6,494 bases of DNA, taken from NCBI GenBank assembly GCA_003489505.1, contig DNMA01000146.1, forward strand, positions 1 to 6,494, read 5' to 3'. Under the pieces are notes generated by a model that ran no database searches, was not told where the DNA came from, and saw only the letters and a list, made by a program, of their open reading frames with translations. The position numbers and the translations under genes were made by a program. This document shows positions 5,385 to 6,494 of this stretch, piece by piece. How positions within the stretch are numbered: the stretch's first letter is position 1; every line of letters starts with the position of its first letter. Origin of the DNA: Legionellales bacterium. GTDB lineage: Bacteria > Pseudomonadota > Gammaproteobacteria > Legionellales > Legionellaceae.

Positions 5385-6401
5385 ATGCTGAAATCTATTT
5401 ATTTTTTTATTTGCTTATGCGTGCAATCATTGAGCTACGCACAAGCTCATCTCTTCTTTGATAAAGTTATTCATCAATCATTACATCAAGCCAAAATAGT
5501 CAGTGTCATGAAAGTCAAAATGACTCCAGAACTCATGCAAACTTTAGAAAGAAATGCCTCTAAAGTACCTGTTCAAAAAAGTACTAGCAGCGCTTCATCC
5601 TCTATACAATTGGGCATGAATCACATTCCTGTCGCTGATCAAGGCTATCATGGCAGTTGTGTAACTTTTGCCATCATTGAAGCCATCTCTGCTATCCAAA
5701 GCAAACCCTATAGTGAATTATGTACACTGAGCCTTGGCCAATATTTAGAAAATAATGGTTATAAAAAAAGTGGCTGGAATGGTCAAATGACCCGAAATGT
5801 TCTTGCACGCATTGAAGATTTTGGTATTGTTAATTTAGAGACCCAAAAATCTATAGGTTGTGGAGGATTACTTGAATATCCATTGGATGAAAAAGAATCA
5901 CAACCCACAAACCTTGAAGTTTTTAAACAAATCAGTGAACCCATCCAAAAAAGTGGTTTAGGCGGCTGGAGTAACTATTATGATGTCAATCAATGGATAA
6001 ACCAAAACATCCCTTCCGAGCAGATTTTAAATCAAACCAAACTTGCTCTTCATCGCCACAATCGAGTGATTATCAGTGTCTTACTACCCATTTATATGGA
6101 AGATTTTGGGGCTATTGGAACCTATCATAGTCAGCATGATACCTGGCTTGCTAATCAAGATTTAATGGAAGCAGTGGTACATATCCATGAGATATTCTGG
6201 CTTTGGGGTGGACATGCGATGATCATCACCGGTTATGATAATGAGGCAATTGTCTATGATAAAGAAGGACAAGCCCATCAAGGAGTTTTCACCTTACGCA
6301 ACTCTTGGGGAAGTGGTGCTGGAGACCATGGGGATTTTTATATGACTTATGATTATTTTAAACTTCTAGCCGTAGAGTTAAATGAACTCTCTTCTAAATA
6401 G
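5385..6401 (+). CDS. Exported papain-like cysteine protease (peptidase family C1A)
   Basis: The 338-residue product from the ATG at 5385 begins with a signal peptide (MLKSIYFFICLCVQSLSYAQA, likely cut after Ala21), so it should act in the periplasm or outside the cell. A short Ser-rich region (about 22-73) precedes the catalytic domain and is too short and unlike a standard I29 propeptide. The C1A signatures are in order: oxyanion-hole Gln86 and nucleophile Cys92 in DQGYHGSCVTFA, His277 in WGGHAMIITGYD, and Asn306 in LRNSWGSGAGDHGDFYM. The residue after the cysteine is Val, where papain has Trp. The Cys-to-His distance is 185 residues, against about 134 in papain, so the middle carries an insertion. 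The TTG start at 5283 would add 34 residues, destroy the signal peptide and include the promoter, so I reject it. The ribosome site is weak (AAAAAG). The substrate is unknown; candidates are self-maturation targets, host proteins or cell-envelope proteins. Confidence 0.88.
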   Translation: MLKSIYFFICLCVQSLSYAQAHLFFDKVIHQSLHQAKIVSVMKVKMTPELMQTLERNASKVPVQKSTSSASSSIQLGMNHIPVADQGYHGSCVTFAIIEAISAIQSKPYSELCTLSLGQYLENNGYKKSGWNGQMTRNVLARIEDFGIVNLETQKSIGCGGLLEYPLDEKESQPTNLEVFKQISEPIQKSGLGGWSNYYDVNQWINQNIPSEQILNQTKLALHRHNRVIISVLLPIYMEDFGAIGTYHSQHDTWLANQDLMEAVVHIHEIFWLWGGHAMIITGYDNEAIVYDKEGQAHQGVFTLRNSWGSGAGDHGDFYMTYDYFKLLAVELNELSSK

Positions 6402-6431
6402 GATATAAATTGCAGATATTACCGAAAGCAG

Positions 6432-6460
6432 TATAATGTCTATCTAATATTTTTTTGGAG
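6432..6460 (+). promoter_or_regulatory. -10 element and Shine-Dalgarno of the last gene
   Basis: A perfect TATAAT (6432-6437) lies 30 bp before the ATG. A TTGCAG at 6410-6415, 16 bp upstream of it, is a weak -35. GGAG at 6457-6460 is a good ribosome site, 6 nt from the ATG at 6467. Together they suggest that the downstream gene has its own promoter rather than depending on readthrough from the protease gene. Confidence 0.5.
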
Positions 6461-6466
6461 TTTAAA

Positions 6467-6494
6467 ATGAAAAAATTAATGATTGTGGCCTTAA
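6467..6494 (+). CDS. Partial CDS, 5' end of a gene, probably exported protein
   Basis: Only nine codons are visible, MKKLMIVAL, running off the window edge. The start is well supported by GGAG 6 nt upstream and a -10 element at 6432-6437. Two lysines followed by a hydrophobic run are how a signal peptide or membrane anchor begins. Nothing can be said about its function. Confidence 0.7.

Noticed and set aside
6402..6456. Terminator after the protease (AGATA/TATCT then a run of T)
   Set aside because: The only pairing is 5 AT-rich bp with a 22-nt loop, and the T-run belongs to the leader of the next gene, just before its Shine-Dalgarno.

Overview
The window is AT-rich DNA, apparently from a gammaproteobacterium. 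It carries the gammaproteobacterial gene order rsfS-rlmH-mrdA-mrdB, with PBP2 active-site numbering nearly identical to E. coli. An exported papain-like protease in this setting, together with the low GC content, makes me think of Legionellales. That is a lineage guess, not something the sequence proves.

Layout, all genes on the + strand. Positions 5-877 hold an unrecognised, probably cytoplasmic, helical protein of about 290 residues; its 5' context lies outside the window. A short AT-rich gap (878-929) with a good sigma70-type promoter candidate (-35 at 869-874, -10 at 892-897) leads into a tight four-gene operon. It encodes rsfS (ribosomal silencing factor, 930-1277), rlmH (23S rRNA pseudouridine-1915 methyltransferase, 1270-1740), mrdA (PBP2, 1746-3671) and mrdB/rodA (SEDS glycosyltransferase, 3668-4789). 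Neighbouring genes overlap by 8 bp, are 5 bp apart, and overlap by 4 bp, so translational coupling is likely. The first two genes act on ribosomes. The last two encode the transpeptidase and glycan polymerase that together form the core of the rod-shape (elongasome) peptidoglycan synthase.

Positions 4790-5384 are about 600 bp without a convincing gene. This stretch looks like a relic mosaic. It has an IS200/IS605-type subterminal hairpin (4829-4848), two further small palindromes, a possible decayed tnpB 3' end (about 4910-4990), two interleaved complementary segment pairs with pseudoknot topology (4977-5040), and a perfect 12-bp inverted repeat made of two DnaA-box-like 9-mers (5267-5295). 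Next comes a near-consensus promoter (TTGACT, 17 bp, TATACT) whose -35 lies in a 15-bp operator-like palindrome.

This promoter drives a secreted C1A (papain-like) cysteine protease (5385-6401). I start it at the ATG at 5385 rather than at the upstream TTG at 5283, because the longer reading runs through the promoter and the shorter one begins with a clean signal peptide. The window ends nine codons into another gene (6467 onward) that has a good Shine-Dalgarno and its own -10 element. I did not find a clearly new biological system. The places most worth a second look are the relic region, the regulated protease promoter and the unassigned first gene.
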